NCBI GenBank assembly: GCA_963834445.1
Contig: CAWIBU010000007.1
Location: forward strand, 1-64,000
Length of the DNA: 64,000 bases
Source: PALSA-350 sp963834445
GTDB lineage: Bacteria; Acidobacteriota; Terriglobia; Terriglobales; Acidobacteriaceae
Reading direction: 5' to 3'
The notes beneath the pieces are model-generated. The model saw only the letters and a list, made by a program, of their open reading frames with translations. It made no database searches and was not told where the DNA came from. Positions 16,750 to 27,001 of the stretch are shown piece after piece. How positions within the stretch are numbered: position 1 is the first letter of the stretch; each line of letters starts with the position of its first letter. The translations under genes and the position numbers were made by a program.

Positions 16750-18093
16750 GTGCAGAATAACGAGCAACCCTCCTCCCCGCGCATCACTGCCATGCGCGTT
16801 GTGCCGGTAGCGGGAACCGACAGCATGCTGCTGAACCTGAGCGGCGCGCACGCTCCGTACTTCACTCGCAACGTGCTCATTTTGAGCGACACTGCGGGCC
16901 ATACCGGGGCCGGCGAAGTCCCGGGCGGCGAGCAGATTCGCCAAATCCTCGACGAGGCGGCCACGCTCGTCGTGGGCCACCCGATCGCCACTTACAACGA
17001 AATTCTGCAAACCATCCGGCAGCGCTTCGCCGATCGCGACGCGACCGGCCGTGGCCAACAAACCTTCGATCTGCGCACCACCATACACGCGGTCACTGCT
17101 GTCGAATGTGCTCTGCTCGACTTAGTGGGCCAGTACCTCGGCCTGCCGGTCGCCGCGCTGCTGGGCGAGGGCCGCCAGCGCACCACCGTACCGGTGCTCG
17201 GCTACCTGTTCTATGTGGGGGATCGCCATAAGACCAACCTGCCCTACCGCGCGGAGCCGCAAGCGAACGATCCTTGGCTCCGCCTGCGCCATGAAGAAGC
17301 ACTTACCACGGAGTCGATTCTCCGTCTGGCCGACGCCGCGCAAGCCCGCTATGGCTTTCGCGATTTTAAACTCAAAGGAGGAGTCTTCGCCGGGCGGCAG
17401 GAGATGGAAACCATAACCGCGCTGGCCGAGAAGTTTCCCCACGCCCGCATCACCCTCGATCCCAACGGAGCCTGGTCGCTCGAGGAAGCGATTGCCCTGT
17501 GCGCCAACCAGCAGAAAGTCCTTGCCTACGCGGAAGATCCCTGCGGAGCAGAGCACGGCTACTCCGGCCGCGAAATCATGGCGGAGTTTCGCCGCGCCAC
17601 GGCTCTCCCCACCGCTACCAACATGATCGCCACCGATTGGCGTGAGCTCAAACATGCGGTGCAACTCGGCGCCATCGACATTCCACTCGCCGACCCTCAC
17701 TTCTGGACCATGCAGGGCTCGGTGCGCGTCGCGCAGCTCTGCCGCGACTGGGGACTCACCTGGGGATCCCATTCCAACAACCACTTTGACATTTCGCTCG
17801 CCATGTTTACCCATGTGGCTGCCGCCGCTCCGGGAAAGGTAACCGCCATCGATACCCATTGGATCTGGCAGGACGGCCAGCGCCTCACCCGCGACCCGTT
17901 CCTGATCCGCAATGGAGAAGTCGAGCTCCCCACCCGCCCAGGACTGGGTGTCGAGCTTGACATGGAGCGCATCGAGGCCGCGCATCATCTCTACCAGAAA
18001 CTGGGGCTTGGCGGCCGCGACGACAGCGCACCCATGCAATACCTCGTCCCCGGCTGGACGTTTCATCCCAAACGCCCCTGCCTGGTTGTCTGA
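16750..18093 (+). CDS. gudD: Glucarate dehydratase
   Basis: Enolase-superfamily enzyme converting D-glucarate to 5-dehydro-4-deoxyglucarate. The 447 residues follow E. coli GudD closely: FADRDATGRGQQTFDLRTTI, the Lys-x-Lys base in DFKLKGG, metal ligands in TLDPNGAWS and EDPCG, TATNMIATDW, and the His base in WGSHSNNHFD. The start is GTG. No kdgD, garL or sugar-acid transporter is nearby; instead it leads a same-strand run with a 22-nt gap to the mannosyltransferase. Identity is very secure from motif density. Confidence 0.96.
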   Translation: MQNNEQPSSPRITAMRVVPVAGTDSMLLNLSGAHAPYFTRNVLILSDTAGHTGAGEVPGGEQIRQILDEAATLVVGHPIATYNEILQTIRQRFADRDATGRGQQTFDLRTTIHAVTAVECALLDLVGQYLGLPVAALLGEGRQRTTVPVLGYLFYVGDRHKTNLPYRAEPQANDPWLRLRHEEALTTESILRLADAAQARYGFRDFKLKGGVFAGRQEMETITALAEKFPHARITLDPNGAWSLEEAIALCANQQKVLAYAEDPCGAEHGYSGREIMAEFRRATALPTATNMIATDWRELKHAVQLGAIDIPLADPHFWTMQGSVRVAQLCRDWGLTWGSHSNNHFDISLAMFTHVAAAAPGKVTAIDTHWIWQDGQRLTRDPFLIRNGEVELPTRPGLGVELDMERIEAAHHLYQKLGLGGRDDSAPMQYLVPGWTFHPKRPCLVV

Positions 18094-18115
18094 AACTGCT
18101 ATATAGTGTGACCAA

Positions 18116-20149
18116 ATGCCCACCCAAAGTAAGACCCCTGCCGGGGAGGATCGCCTCTTCTGGATAGGACTGCCGCTGCTGCTTGCGCTCGCGCTGGGCC
18201 ACTCCCTATGGGCGACGAGCCTCGACGGATTCACCATTGATGAGCCCTACCATATTGCCGCTGGTGCGTCGTATCTGCGCTGGGGAGACTTCCGTTTGAA
18301 TCCCGAGCACCCGCCGCTGGTAAAACTAATCGCCGGGTTATCCGTGCCGCCGAGCGTGCTGCACTTATCGCCGCTGCGCCTGCTCAGCGAAAAAACCCAG
18401 GAGCGCGACTACACCCAGAAAGCGGTGTTTCTCGAGAGCGACAGCAACCGCGTGCAGCGGCGTGCGCGCGCCGCGCTTTTCAGCTTCAATCTGATCCTGC
18501 TGGCGGTGCTGACCCTGCTGCTGCGTAGAGTTTTCGGCGCCGGCATTGCCTTAGCCGCTTTACTGCTGCTGGCCCTCGACCCGACCGTCTCCGCCCACAT
18601 GCCGGTGGTGATGACTGACCTGCCGATGGCGCTGCTGGGGACCATCTCCCTGTGCCTGACGATGCTTGCATTCAAAACCAGGCGATCGCTCGACTGGATC
18701 CTGCTCGGCGTTGCCGCCGGGCTCCTGTTGGCCACCAAGCATTCCGCGCCATTAATCGTATTGCCCCTGCTGCTTGGCAGTCTGGCTGTGTTGGCCTGGC
18801 AGTCAGCCCACAAAGAAAGCATCGGCCACCAGATACTGGGCCTGGCTACGGCCTGCATTCTGAGCGTCACGGTGCTGTGGAGCGCCTACGGTTTTCACTA
18901 CCACGAGACCCCCGGTGCGCCCACGCAAGAGACCTTCAACCGTCCGCTCACTGCCAAGATTGGCGACCTGCACTCCCCTTTGCTGCGCCGTGCCCTGACC
19001 CTCGCGCAGACGCTGCATCTGGTTCCGCGCGCCTATATCTGGGGCTTGGCCGATACGCTGCGTGCCGGCGTAGAAGGCCGTCCGTTCTGGGTCAGCGCCT
19101 TTGCGCGAAGCTATCAGGGCAAGGCGCCCGGGTGGATTCCATTTGCCGACCTGGTGGTTAAACTCCCGCTGGCGTTTTTGCTGCTTACGGTATGCGGCAT
19201 CGCCCTGTTGGGGCTCCGCCGTTTGCCGCAAGAGACAGCTCGGCCGCTGGCAGGCTTCGTCGCCATGGCAGCGTTCTTTCTGTTGTTCATTGCGCATAAC
19301 GGGATCTTCTATGCGGGTCTGCGGCATTGGCTGTTTGCCGTGCCCCTGCTGGCCGTTTGTGCGGCGGCCGGCGCATGGTTTCTGTGGTGCTCGCCGACCG
19401 TTTGGCTGCGCGCCGTTCCGGTTGTCGCCCTGCTCTGGATTGCCGCGACCGTGCTCCCCCAGCGCCGCATTTGGGAGTATCACAACGTGCTCGCCGGCGG
19501 TTCAGCGAACGCCTGGCGCGGGTTCAGCAATGAAAGTGTGGACCTGGGCCAGCGAACCCCCGAGTTTATCGCTTTCTACAAGAGCCACATCGCGCCCGCC
19601 CCGGTGATGGTGGGCTACTGGGCTCTCCCTGAGCTGTTGCAAGCCAACGGGGTGAAGCGTTGGGAGCCGAAGCCGGAAGAAGTAGGAAATGGCGAACTGA
19701 AAGGTTGGTTGTGCCTGCGCGCACCCGACGTTGCCTTGCGTGATTGGTACAAGATGCCCACCATGCGCAACGTGCAGCCAACCGCCCGCTTCGGAAATCT
19801 GCTGCTCTATCATGGTGAGTTTGCGTTGCCCCGCGTGGCGGCTTCTATCCTGAGCTTTCGCGCGCTGTTCTATATGGATAAGGCTGGTGAAGACAAGAAG
19901 CTCCTCGAGCGATATCTGCTGCGGTCGATTGCTCTGGATCCAACCTACACCCCCGCCGCGATTGAGTTAGGCAACTTCGCGCTTGGCCGGCGCGAAACGG
20001 GGGAGGCTTTGCAGTGGTACGAGCTCGCGCGTAAGGACGCCGCCGGCGAACCGGATGTCCTGGTCGATATCGAGCGCGAAATTGCATTGGTCAAGGCATC
20101 ACCGCCCGGCGCAGTGGTCGCTCCCCTGCGCAACCCCAGCAAAGAGTAG
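18116..20149 (+). CDS. Integral-membrane glycosyltransferase, GT39/ArnT-like (GT-C fold)
   Basis: Polytopic protein of 677 residues that would move a sugar from a polyprenyl-phosphate donor in the periplasm. The first external loop after transmembrane segment 1 carries the acidic motif FTIDEPYHIAAGASYLRWG followed by NPEHPPLVKL, a hallmark of PMT/ArnT/GT39-type enzymes. About ten hydrophobic segments follow to residue 450, then a soluble C-terminal domain ending in a TPR-like helix pair (YTPAAIELGNFALGRRETG). The acceptor is unknown. It precedes the nucleoside-hydrolase homologue by 10 nt. Confidence 0.82.
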   Translation: MPTQSKTPAGEDRLFWIGLPLLLALALGHSLWATSLDGFTIDEPYHIAAGASYLRWGDFRLNPEHPPLVKLIAGLSVPPSVLHLSPLRLLSEKTQERDYTQKAVFLESDSNRVQRRARAALFSFNLILLAVLTLLLRRVFGAGIALAALLLLALDPTVSAHMPVVMTDLPMALLGTISLCLTMLAFKTRRSLDWILLGVAAGLLLATKHSAPLIVLPLLLGSLAVLAWQSAHKESIGHQILGLATACILSVTVLWSAYGFHYHETPGAPTQETFNRPLTAKIGDLHSPLLRRALTLAQTLHLVPRAYIWGLADTLRAGVEGRPFWVSAFARSYQGKAPGWIPFADLVVKLPLAFLLLTVCGIALLGLRRLPQETARPLAGFVAMAAFFLLFIAHNGIFYAGLRHWLFAVPLLAVCAAAGAWFLWCSPTVWLRAVPVVALLWIAATVLPQRRIWEYHNVLAGGSANAWRGFSNESVDLGQRTPEFIAFYKSHIAPAPVMVGYWALPELLQANGVKRWEPKPEEVGNGELKGWLCLRAPDVALRDWYKMPTMRNVQPTARFGNLLLYHGEFALPRVAASILSFRALFYMDKAGEDKKLLERYLLRSIALDPTYTPAAIELGNFALGRRETGEALQWYELARKDAAGEPDVLVDIEREIALVKASPPGAVVAPLRNPSKE

Positions 20150-20159
20150 CCATGCAACA

Positions 20160-21254
20160 ATGAAGCCCATGAAGCTTGCATTGCTTTTTCTTGTGCTGCT
20201 TCCGTCGGCCATGGCGGAGAAGCGTCTCGTCCTGGTCGATCAAGATGGCTCCGGACCGGGCGGATCGAACCAGATGTCGATCATCGCGTTGCTGCAGTCG
20301 CCCGAGGTGCAGGTGCTGGGCATCACTATGGTGACGGGCAATGCCTGGCGGGATGAAGAAGTGCAGCACACCCTGCGCACGCTGGAGCTGATCGGCAGGA
20401 CCGACGTGCCGGTGGTGCCGGGCGCAGTTTTCCCGTTGGTGCGCACGCAGAAGGGAACTCGCCTCGCCGAGCCCCTGGTGGGCAAAGTGACCTGGCTGGG
20501 CGCCTGGGGAGGAGGCCCCAGTACGCTCGATCAGCAAGCGAGTCAGATGGCGGACCCCGCACGCAGCCACGACCCCTATTTCGTGCCGACGCTGCCGGAG
20601 GGCCCGCCGCACACCAAACCGCTCGATCAGGATGCGGTTCATTTTCTCATTGCCCAGGTGCATGCCCATCCGCACCAGGTGACCATCTGCGCCCTGGGGC
20701 CGCTTACCAACATCGCGCTGGCGCTGGCGATCGATCCCCAGTTTGCCGAATTGACGAAGGGCATTTTTCTCATGGGCGGAAGCCTTGATCCGCAGACCAA
20801 CGATCCGGAATTCGCGGGTAGTCCGCGCCGCGAGTTCAACTTCTGGTTTGATCCCGAGGCAGCGCATATTGTTCTGCGCGCTCATTGGCCGCGCGTTGAT
20901 GTGACCACGGTCGACGTGTCGATCAAGGCTGCGTTCACCCTGCAAATGGTTCACGACATCGCCCAATCGAAAAGCCCCGCCGCGCAATACATCGCCCGCT
21001 ACCACGGCGAGCTCTACTATCTTTGGGACGAGTTGGCCGTCTGCGCCTGGATGGACCCCAGCTTGATCACCAGGGACCGCGTCGATTATATGGACGTCGA
21101 CATAAGCCATGGGCCCAGCTACGGCTATACCCTGACCTGGAACGCCCCTTACCAACCCGACACCGAAGTGCAGCTGGTACACGCCCAGATGGACTTGAAC
21201 CTGCCCCGGTTCCTTAACATGTTTGAATCCCTGATGAAGCGGCCCCCGCAGTAA
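20160..21254 (+). CDS. Exported nucleoside-hydrolase-fold protein with altered active site
   Basis: The 364 residues belong to the inosine-uridine nucleoside N-ribohydrolase superfamily: ALGPLTNIALAL, FLMGGS, a central NFWFDPEAA and a late WDELAVCAW are all in family positions. A signal peptide (MKLALLFLVLLPSAMA) sends it to the periplasm. The N-terminal Ca2+/ribose motif, normally DxDPGxDD, reads VDQDGSGPGGSNQM: the first two Asp remain, but the DD pair that binds metal and ribose is replaced by Ser-Asn with a short insertion. Activity on ordinary nucleosides is doubtful. The ATG at 20160 fits the signal peptide; the frame is open further upstream inside the preceding gene. Confidence 0.8.
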   Translation: MKPMKLALLFLVLLPSAMAEKRLVLVDQDGSGPGGSNQMSIIALLQSPEVQVLGITMVTGNAWRDEEVQHTLRTLELIGRTDVPVVPGAVFPLVRTQKGTRLAEPLVGKVTWLGAWGGGPSTLDQQASQMADPARSHDPYFVPTLPEGPPHTKPLDQDAVHFLIAQVHAHPHQVTICALGPLTNIALALAIDPQFAELTKGIFLMGGSLDPQTNDPEFAGSPRREFNFWFDPEAAHIVLRAHWPRVDVTTVDVSIKAAFTLQMVHDIAQSKSPAAQYIARYHGELYYLWDELAVCAWMDPSLITRDRVDYMDVDISHGPSYGYTLTWNAPYQPDTEVQLVHAQMDLNLPRFLNMFESLMKRPPQ

Positions 21255-21290
21255 ACGACGTCTGGAAACAACGTCTGGGAGTCCACTGGA

Positions 21291-22310
21291 TTGAGCCCAT
21301 ACCACCCACATCAGCTGATCAGGTACCTAGCCGGTGCCGCGCTTGGAGCCGGCGCTGCCGTGGCGGTCTATCACCACCAGCACTTGACTATCGCCCCCCA
21401 CCAACTCATCCTGCCTGCCGACGGGAGGGAGCACGCGGCCTTCCGCGTCCACGTGCCCATGCTTGGAGGGACGGTGACCGGAGAAACGCAAAAACTTCGC
21501 CTGGCCATGTCCCAGCCATCTGTTCTCGAAGGCATCATTCAATCCCCGGTAACGCCCGGTCAAGCCCAACTTCGCCTTCACTGGCGAAGTCGCACGATCC
21601 CCATCCCGGTAACCTTCCTCTTCGACGCGGAGGATAGTTACTCGGACGGCACCCCCGACTTCCTGCGTCTGCACACGGCGCAAGATCGCGCCGCCTTCCG
21701 CGCCTGGTTCACCGCGCTGGCGGAATCCCAAGCCAACCAACCGGCAAAAGAAATCAACGACTGTGCCGCGCTGCTTCGCTTCTGCTACCGCGAAACCCTG
21801 CACGTCCACGACGAACCGTGGCTGATCGCTCACCCGGCCGACATTCCACCCCGCTCGATCCGCCAGTATGACTACCCGCAAACCCCGCTCGGCGCCAACC
21901 TGTTCCGCATCACGCCCGGCCCCTTTCTCCCAACCGATCTGAGCAATGGAGCCTTCGCCCAATTCGCGGACGCACGCACCCTGATGCAACGCAACACCTA
22001 TCTGGTGGGAAGAGACGTGAACCTGGCCCAGCCCGGCGACCTCATCTTTTATCGCCAGTTGGACCAGGACTCACCGTATGATGTCTCGGGTCACCAGTCA
22101 TTGTTTCACTCCCCCTTTCACTCCATGATCGTCGGTGGAGAGAGGGAAGTTGTTTACCACACCGGGCCCATTCATCACGGCAAAGGCGAGATGCGCCGCG
22201 TGCTGCTCAGCGATCTGTTGCACCACCCGGATGCGCGCTGGCGCCCGCTTCCGGAAAACGCAAACTTTCTCGGGGTTTATCGTTGGAACATACTGCGCGA
22301 AGGCGATTGA
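21291..22310 (+). CDS. DUF1175 family protein (YfaT-like), NlpC/P60-type fold suspected
   Basis: Envelope protein of 339 residues starting at TTG after GGGAG, with one N-terminal membrane anchor or signal (YLAGAALGAGAAVAVY). The conserved part (about 120-335) contains EINDCAALLRFCYRETL, QPGDLIFYRQL and SPFHSMIVGG. The Cys and His in these positions recall NlpC/P60 or amidase papain-like folds (inference). In E. coli the DUF1175 gene yfaT lies beside the alpha-2-macroglobulin gene yfaS, and the next gene here is also an alpha-2-macroglobulin, overlapping this one, which supports the assignment. Confidence 0.8.
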   Translation: MSPYHPHQLIRYLAGAALGAGAAVAVYHHQHLTIAPHQLILPADGREHAAFRVHVPMLGGTVTGETQKLRLAMSQPSVLEGIIQSPVTPGQAQLRLHWRSRTIPIPVTFLFDAEDSYSDGTPDFLRLHTAQDRAAFRAWFTALAESQANQPAKEINDCAALLRFCYRETLHVHDEPWLIAHPADIPPRSIRQYDYPQTPLGANLFRITPGPFLPTDLSNGAFAQFADARTLMQRNTYLVGRDVNLAQPGDLIFYRQLDQDSPYDVSGHQSLFHSPFHSMIVGGEREVVYHTGPIHHGKGEMRRVLLSDLLHHPDARWRPLPENANFLGVYRWNILREGD

Positions 22311-25300
22311 GCAGTTGCATCGGGCTTTTGCTGCTGGCTATCCTGCTGCCCACAAGCGGATACGCCGCGCGCCCCGTCTCCTTTAACCTCAGCACCGACC
22401 GCAGCTTTGCGCCCAGCGAAAAGCCGACCCTGCATCTCTACGCCCAGAATGTGGATGAGCTCGAGTTCCGCATCTACCGGGTGCAGAACCCGGCTAAATT
22501 TCTGGCCGACCTGCCTGACCTGCACAGTTTCGACAACGGCGCCCCCTTTGCCGGCAAAGAGAATATCGACGAGCGAACCCCGCTGGAGAAATTCCACGAC
22601 TGGAAGCACCACCTGTGGTTCCTGATCCGGCGATTCTTCCGCGGCCAGTTTACCGAGGAAAATCGCGACCGCCTGCGCGCCCACCAAGCCAGCCTGGCGC
22701 GCCGCAGCCGCATTGTCGGCGTGGCTGAATTTGCCCAGATTCCCTTGCTCAACGATCGCCAATTGGTCGCCCGCTGGCGTCAGCAACTGCCACCGACGTA
22801 TATCTCCGATGGGCAGGAGCTACCAATCGACCCGTTAGCCGCGGGCCTTTACCTGGTCGAGGCAACCGACGGCCACTTCAAGGCCTACACCCTGCTCATG
22901 GTGAGCCGCATGGCCATGGTCACCCGCACTGCGGGTGGCGGCGTGCTGGCCTACTGTGTCGACCGCGTCTCCGGCGCCGGGATCGCGGGTGTGCAGGTGA
23001 CCGCCGGCTTTGGCCAACAACAGCAGACCACCGCCAGCACGGATAGCGACGGCATCGCTGCTCTGAAACTGGCTGCGCCCAAACCCATGCCAGACAATTT
23101 CTGGGTGCTGGCCCATTCCGGAGATGATGTAGCCGTGGTCACCCCCGGCGGCTACGCGCTCAGCGGATTTCAGGGCGGCCATTGGTCCTCTTACGTCTAC
23201 ACCGACCGCCCGGTCTATCGCCCTGGCCACGTCGTGCATTGGAAGGGAATTCTGCGCGCCCGGGTTGAGAATCACCTGGAACTGCCCAAACTCACGACCG
23301 TTCACGTTACGATTGCCGACCAGGATGCGCATGCGCTGCTCGATAAGGACATGCCGCTCTCCGCCGCGGGCGCGGTAACCGGCGATCTCACCCTGCCGGC
23401 CACCGCGACCCTCGGCTACTACACCATCAACCTGCGTGCCGGCCCCCCGTCCGACGACGCAAGCGGGGATGCAGGCAACGGCCAATTCCGTGTAGAGGAC
23501 TACAGAAAGCCCGAGTACCAGGTCCGGGTCAGCGCGGCCAAACCGCGACTGTTACAGGGCGAAAGCATGCCGGTCGTCCTCGACGCGCGCTACTTCTTTG
23601 GCGAGCCGGTGGCCAACGCGATGGTGAAATATCGCGTCTACCACTCCCCCCATTACTGGTGGGATGACGAGGGTGGCGGCGACGATCAGGGGATGGATGC
23701 CGGGGAAGATAACTCGCTGGGCTACGATGCCGCGCAAGCGTCCGAGCAAACCGGCAAGCTGGACGCCAACGGCAAGCTCACCATCACCGTGCCGACGCAG
23801 TACCTCACCGATCAGCGCCGGCCAATGGATCAGGACTACACGGTGGAAGCCGCCGTCACCGACCAGGCCAACCGCGAGATCACTGGCCGCGGACGCTTTC
23901 TCGCTACCCGCGGCAGCTTCCGTATCCATGTGGAGCCGGTGAGCTACGCCGTGCGCGTGGGCGACTCGGCGCTCTTCAACGTAACCGCGGTCGACTACGA
24001 CAACCACCCGGTCGCGACCCGCGTCCACCTGCAGTTGGTGACGCACAAATTCGCGAATGGCAAGACCCAGACTTTGCGCGGGGCCGCGACCGACGTCACC
24101 ACCGACGCCAACGGCCATGCCCAGGGAACTCTACCGGCCGCAGCCGCCGGCAGCGCTGAGGTCGAGGCGAGCGCCACCACGCCAGAGAACCGCACCGTCG
24201 TCGACTCTACCTACCTATGGATTATGGGCAACAACGAAGCCGGCTGGGGCGGGGAATCGCGCGCCGTGCAGATTATCGCCGACAAGAAGACCTACGCGCC
24301 CGGAGACACGGCCCACCTCAGCATCCTGTCGAATGTTGATAGCTTCCACGCTTTGGTGATCGCTACCGGCAACACGGTCGAATTCCAGAAAGTAATCTTC
24401 TCCCCTGGCAAGGCGCTTACGTTCGACCTGCCCATCACCGCGGACGCGCAGCCGAATCTCGAGGTAACCGCTGCCTTCATCCGCAACGACCAGCTTTACC
24501 AGGCCAACCTCAGTATCAAAGTGCCACCCGTGCAGCAGCAGTTGCAAATCGACATCACCCCGGCCAAGGAAGTTTTTCAGCCGCAGCAAAGCGCCTCCTA
24601 TGAAGTATTCGCCCGCGACGCGCAGGGCAAACCGGTCAGCGCCGACTTCAGCTTCGGCGTGGTCGATGAGGCAATCTATTCTCTTTATCCGGATAGCAGC
24701 GGCGACATGGTGAAAAAGCTCTATCCCAACCGCTACGTCTTTGCCGCGGTCGATTCGTCGCTGCAGTACTACTTCAGTGGGAAGGCGGGCCTTAAGTCGC
24801 CGTTGCTGGCAGAACGAGCGTCACGTTACCATCCTCAGCTGGCCCAGGTAAAGCCGGGCAACGATGTGGCCCAGCCGCGGGTGCGCAAAGCATTTCCAGA
24901 TACGGCGTACTGGTCTCCATCGGTGCACACCGATGCCACCGGCCATGCCCGCGTCACGCTCACCTTCCCCGATTCGCTCACCACCTGGCGCACCACGGTG
25001 CACGCCATCACGCTGGACTCCAAGGCCGGGTCCGCCATCAACCGCGTCCTGGTGCGCAAGAACATCATCGTGCGCATGGGCACGCCCCGTTTTCTGCGCC
25101 AGGGTGATGAGGTCACCATCCCGGTGATCGTGCATAACTATCTTGACCAGGCGAAGCAAGTGCAACTCTCGCTGGACGTTAAGGGCCTCGACCTCGTCTC
25201 CGGAGCGCCGCAAGCGGTGATGGTCCCGAGCAAGGGCGAAGGCACGGTGCTATGGCGCGTGAAGGCCTCGCGCATCGGCACCGGGGATCTGCTCGCCAAG

Positions 25301-27001
25301 GCGCTTACCAACGAGGAGTCGGATGCGCTCGAGCTCACCTTCCCGGTCGAGCCCATCGGTGTTCCGCGCACGGTGAACGCCACCGGTGTCATGGTCGACA
25401 ACTCGCCAAGCAGCACCCCCGTGGAGTTCCCAGCCAACAGCGATGCCGCCGCGCATACGCTGCATGTGGAGATTGCTCCCTCGATAGCCGGCAGCCTGTT
25501 CTCCGCGCTCAGCTATCTCACCAGCTATCCTTACGGCTGCACCGAGCAGACCATGTCGAGCTTTCTGCCTAACCTGGTGGTCGCCGACACGCTCAAGAAG
25601 CTCAACCTCTCCGGCCTGGTAAGTCCGGCGGATTTGCAGGCAAAGATCGCTGCCGGCCTCGACCGCTTGAACGACCTGAAGCATGACGACGGTGGCTGGG
25701 GCTGGTGGAAAGAGGACTCCAGCCGCGTCTTCATGACAGCCTATGTTGTTTCCGGCCTGGCACAGGCTAAGGCAGCCGGCTATCCCAAGGCCGAGGCCGA
25801 TCTCGGCGGAGGGGTGATCTACCTGCAGAAGCAGCTGGCGCAACACCCGCGCATGATTCCAGAGCTGCGCGCGTACGTGGTTTACGCGCTCAGCCTGGCG
25901 GGTACAAAAGACCTGAGCCCGGCAGTCGAGATTTTGTGGTCACGGCGCAACGACTTATCTGCCGAGGGCCTGGCGCTTACCGGCATGGTGATGCATCGCA
26001 CAGCAGACAGTCGCGTGGCGCAGATTGCGCAGCTGCTGGAGGCGAAGGCAAATCATAGCGGCGCCCTTGTCTCCTGGCCATCGACCTATAATCCACTGCT
26101 CGATCTGAATGACGACAACAGTGCGGAAAGCACAGCCTTCGCCCTGCGCTTCCTCACCCACGCCGACGCGAAGAGCCCACTGCTCGAAGGGGCGGCGCAA
26201 TGGCTGGTGCTGAATCGTAACGGCGGCTACTGGTGGAACTCGACGGAACAAACCGCCATGGTGCTCTTTGGCTTGACTGACTACCTGGCCGCCTCGCAGG
26301 AATTGAATGCGGACTTCGATGTGGATGTGCAGTTGAATGGCGCCTCGATTGGCAAACGTCATTTCACCGCGGCCGATGCGGCCTCGGGCGGCGATCTTAC
26401 CCTTGATCTGACCCCCGGTCAATTACAACCCGGAAAGAATCTGATCCAGGTAGCGAAGCACGGTTCGGGACGAGCCTACTGGTCGGTGCAGGGCAAGTAT
26501 TATTCCACTCAGCAAAAGCTCTACCAGCAAGGCACTCTGTCGCTCAACCTGACCCGTGACTATTTCAAACTGGTTCCAACCACGAAGGATGGACAAATCG
26601 TTTACCGTCTCGATCCACTCAACGGCCCCGTTGCCATTGGCGATACGCTTGCGGTGCACCTGGCGGTAAATGGTTCGCCGGCGAAATATCTTCTGATTGA
26701 AGACCCGATTCCGGCGGGTACAGAGTTCGTCGACCATGAGGATAGCTACAACATTCTCGAGCAACCGCCCTCCTGGCAATACTGGTATACACGGCGCGAG
26801 TTTCACGATGATCGTGCGGCTCTCTTTGCCACCGAGTTCTCGGGCCGCCATGAGTCGTTCTATCTGCTCAAGGTTGTGAACCCGGGAAGCTTCGCAATCA
26901 GCCCGGCCCATGTGGAGCCCATGTACCAGCCTGGTATTCAGGCCACCAGCGACTTGCTCCATCTGCAGGTTGATCCGGCGCCGTTGGAGGTGAAGAAATG
27001 A
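22283..27001 (+). CDS. Thioester-containing bacterial alpha-2-macroglobulin (YfaS/MagD type)
   Basis: Very large envelope protein (1572 residues) expected to trap proteases through a covalent thioester. A signal peptide (RRRLSSCIGLLLLAILLPTSGYAA) has no lipobox after it. MG-like beta-sandwich domains fill about residues 30-850, including SYVYTDRPVYRPGHVVHWKG, the usual MG2 pattern. The alpha-2-macroglobulin core (WSPSVHTDATGHARVTLTFP) is at about 870. The thioester CTEQ is at residues 1086-1089 within SYPYGCTEQTMSSFLP and is intact. The helical thioester domain runs to about 1350. The start at TTG 22283 overlaps the DUF1175 gene by 28 nt; TTG 22307 would give a 4-nt overlap. No pbpC partner is adjacent. 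Confidence 0.93.
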   Translation: MEHTARRRLSSCIGLLLLAILLPTSGYAARPVSFNLSTDRSFAPSEKPTLHLYAQNVDELEFRIYRVQNPAKFLADLPDLHSFDNGAPFAGKENIDERTPLEKFHDWKHHLWFLIRRFFRGQFTEENRDRLRAHQASLARRSRIVGVAEFAQIPLLNDRQLVARWRQQLPPTYISDGQELPIDPLAAGLYLVEATDGHFKAYTLLMVSRMAMVTRTAGGGVLAYCVDRVSGAGIAGVQVTAGFGQQQQTTASTDSDGIAALKLAAPKPMPDNFWVLAHSGDDVAVVTPGGYALSGFQGGHWSSYVYTDRPVYRPGHVVHWKGILRARVENHLELPKLTTVHVTIADQDAHALLDKDMPLSAAGAVTGDLTLPATATLGYYTINLRAGPPSDDASGDAGNGQFRVEDYRKPEYQVRVSAAKPRLLQGESMPVVLDARYFFGEPVANAMVKYRVYHSPHYWWDDEGGGDDQGMDAGEDNSLGYDAAQASEQTGKLDANGKLTITVPTQYLTDQRRPMDQDYTVEAAVTDQANREITGRGRFLATRGSFRIHVEPVSYAVRVGDSALFNVTAVDYDNHPVATRVHLQLVTHKFANGKTQTLRGAATDVTTDANGHAQGTLPAAAAGSAEVEASATTPENRTVVDSTYLWIMGNNEAGWGGESRAVQIIADKKTYAPGDTAHLSILSNVDSFHALVIATGNTVEFQKVIFSPGKALTFDLPITADAQPNLEVTAAFIRNDQLYQANLSIKVPPVQQQLQIDITPAKEVFQPQQSASYEVFARDAQGKPVSADFSFGVVDEAIYSLYPDSSGDMVKKLYPNRYVFAAVDSSLQYYFSGKAGLKSPLLAERASRYHPQLAQVKPGNDVAQPRVRKAFPDTAYWSPSVHTDATGHARVTLTFPDSLTTWRTTVHAITLDSKAGSAINRVLVRKNIIVRMGTPRFLRQGDEVTIPVIVHNYLDQAKQVQLSLDVKGLDLVSGAPQAVMVPSKGEGTVLWRVKASRIGTGDLLAKALTNEESDALELTFPVEPIGVPRTVNATGVMVDNSPSSTPVEFPANSDAAAHTLHVEIAPSIAGSLFSALSYLTSYPYGCTEQTMSSFLPNLVVADTLKKLNLSGLVSPADLQAKIAAGLDRLNDLKHDDGGWGWWKEDSSRVFMTAYVVSGLAQAKAAGYPKAEADLGGGVIYLQKQLAQHPRMIPELRAYVVYALSLAGTKDLSPAVEILWSRRNDLSAEGLALTGMVMHRTADSRVAQIAQLLEAKANHSGALVSWPSTYNPLLDLNDDNSAESTAFALRFLTHADAKSPLLEGAAQWLVLNRNGGYWWNSTEQTAMVLFGLTDYLAASQELNADFDVDVQLNGASIGKRHFTAADAASGGDLTLDLTPGQLQPGKNLIQVAKHGSGRAYWSVQGKYYSTQQKLYQQGTLSLNLTRDYFKLVPTTKDGQIVYRLDPLNGPVAIGDTLAVHLAVNGSPAKYLLIEDPIPAGTEFVDHEDSYNILEQPPSWQYWYTRREFHDDRAALFATEFSGRHESFYLLKVVNPGSFAISPAHVEPMYQPGIQATSDLLHLQVDPAPLEVKK

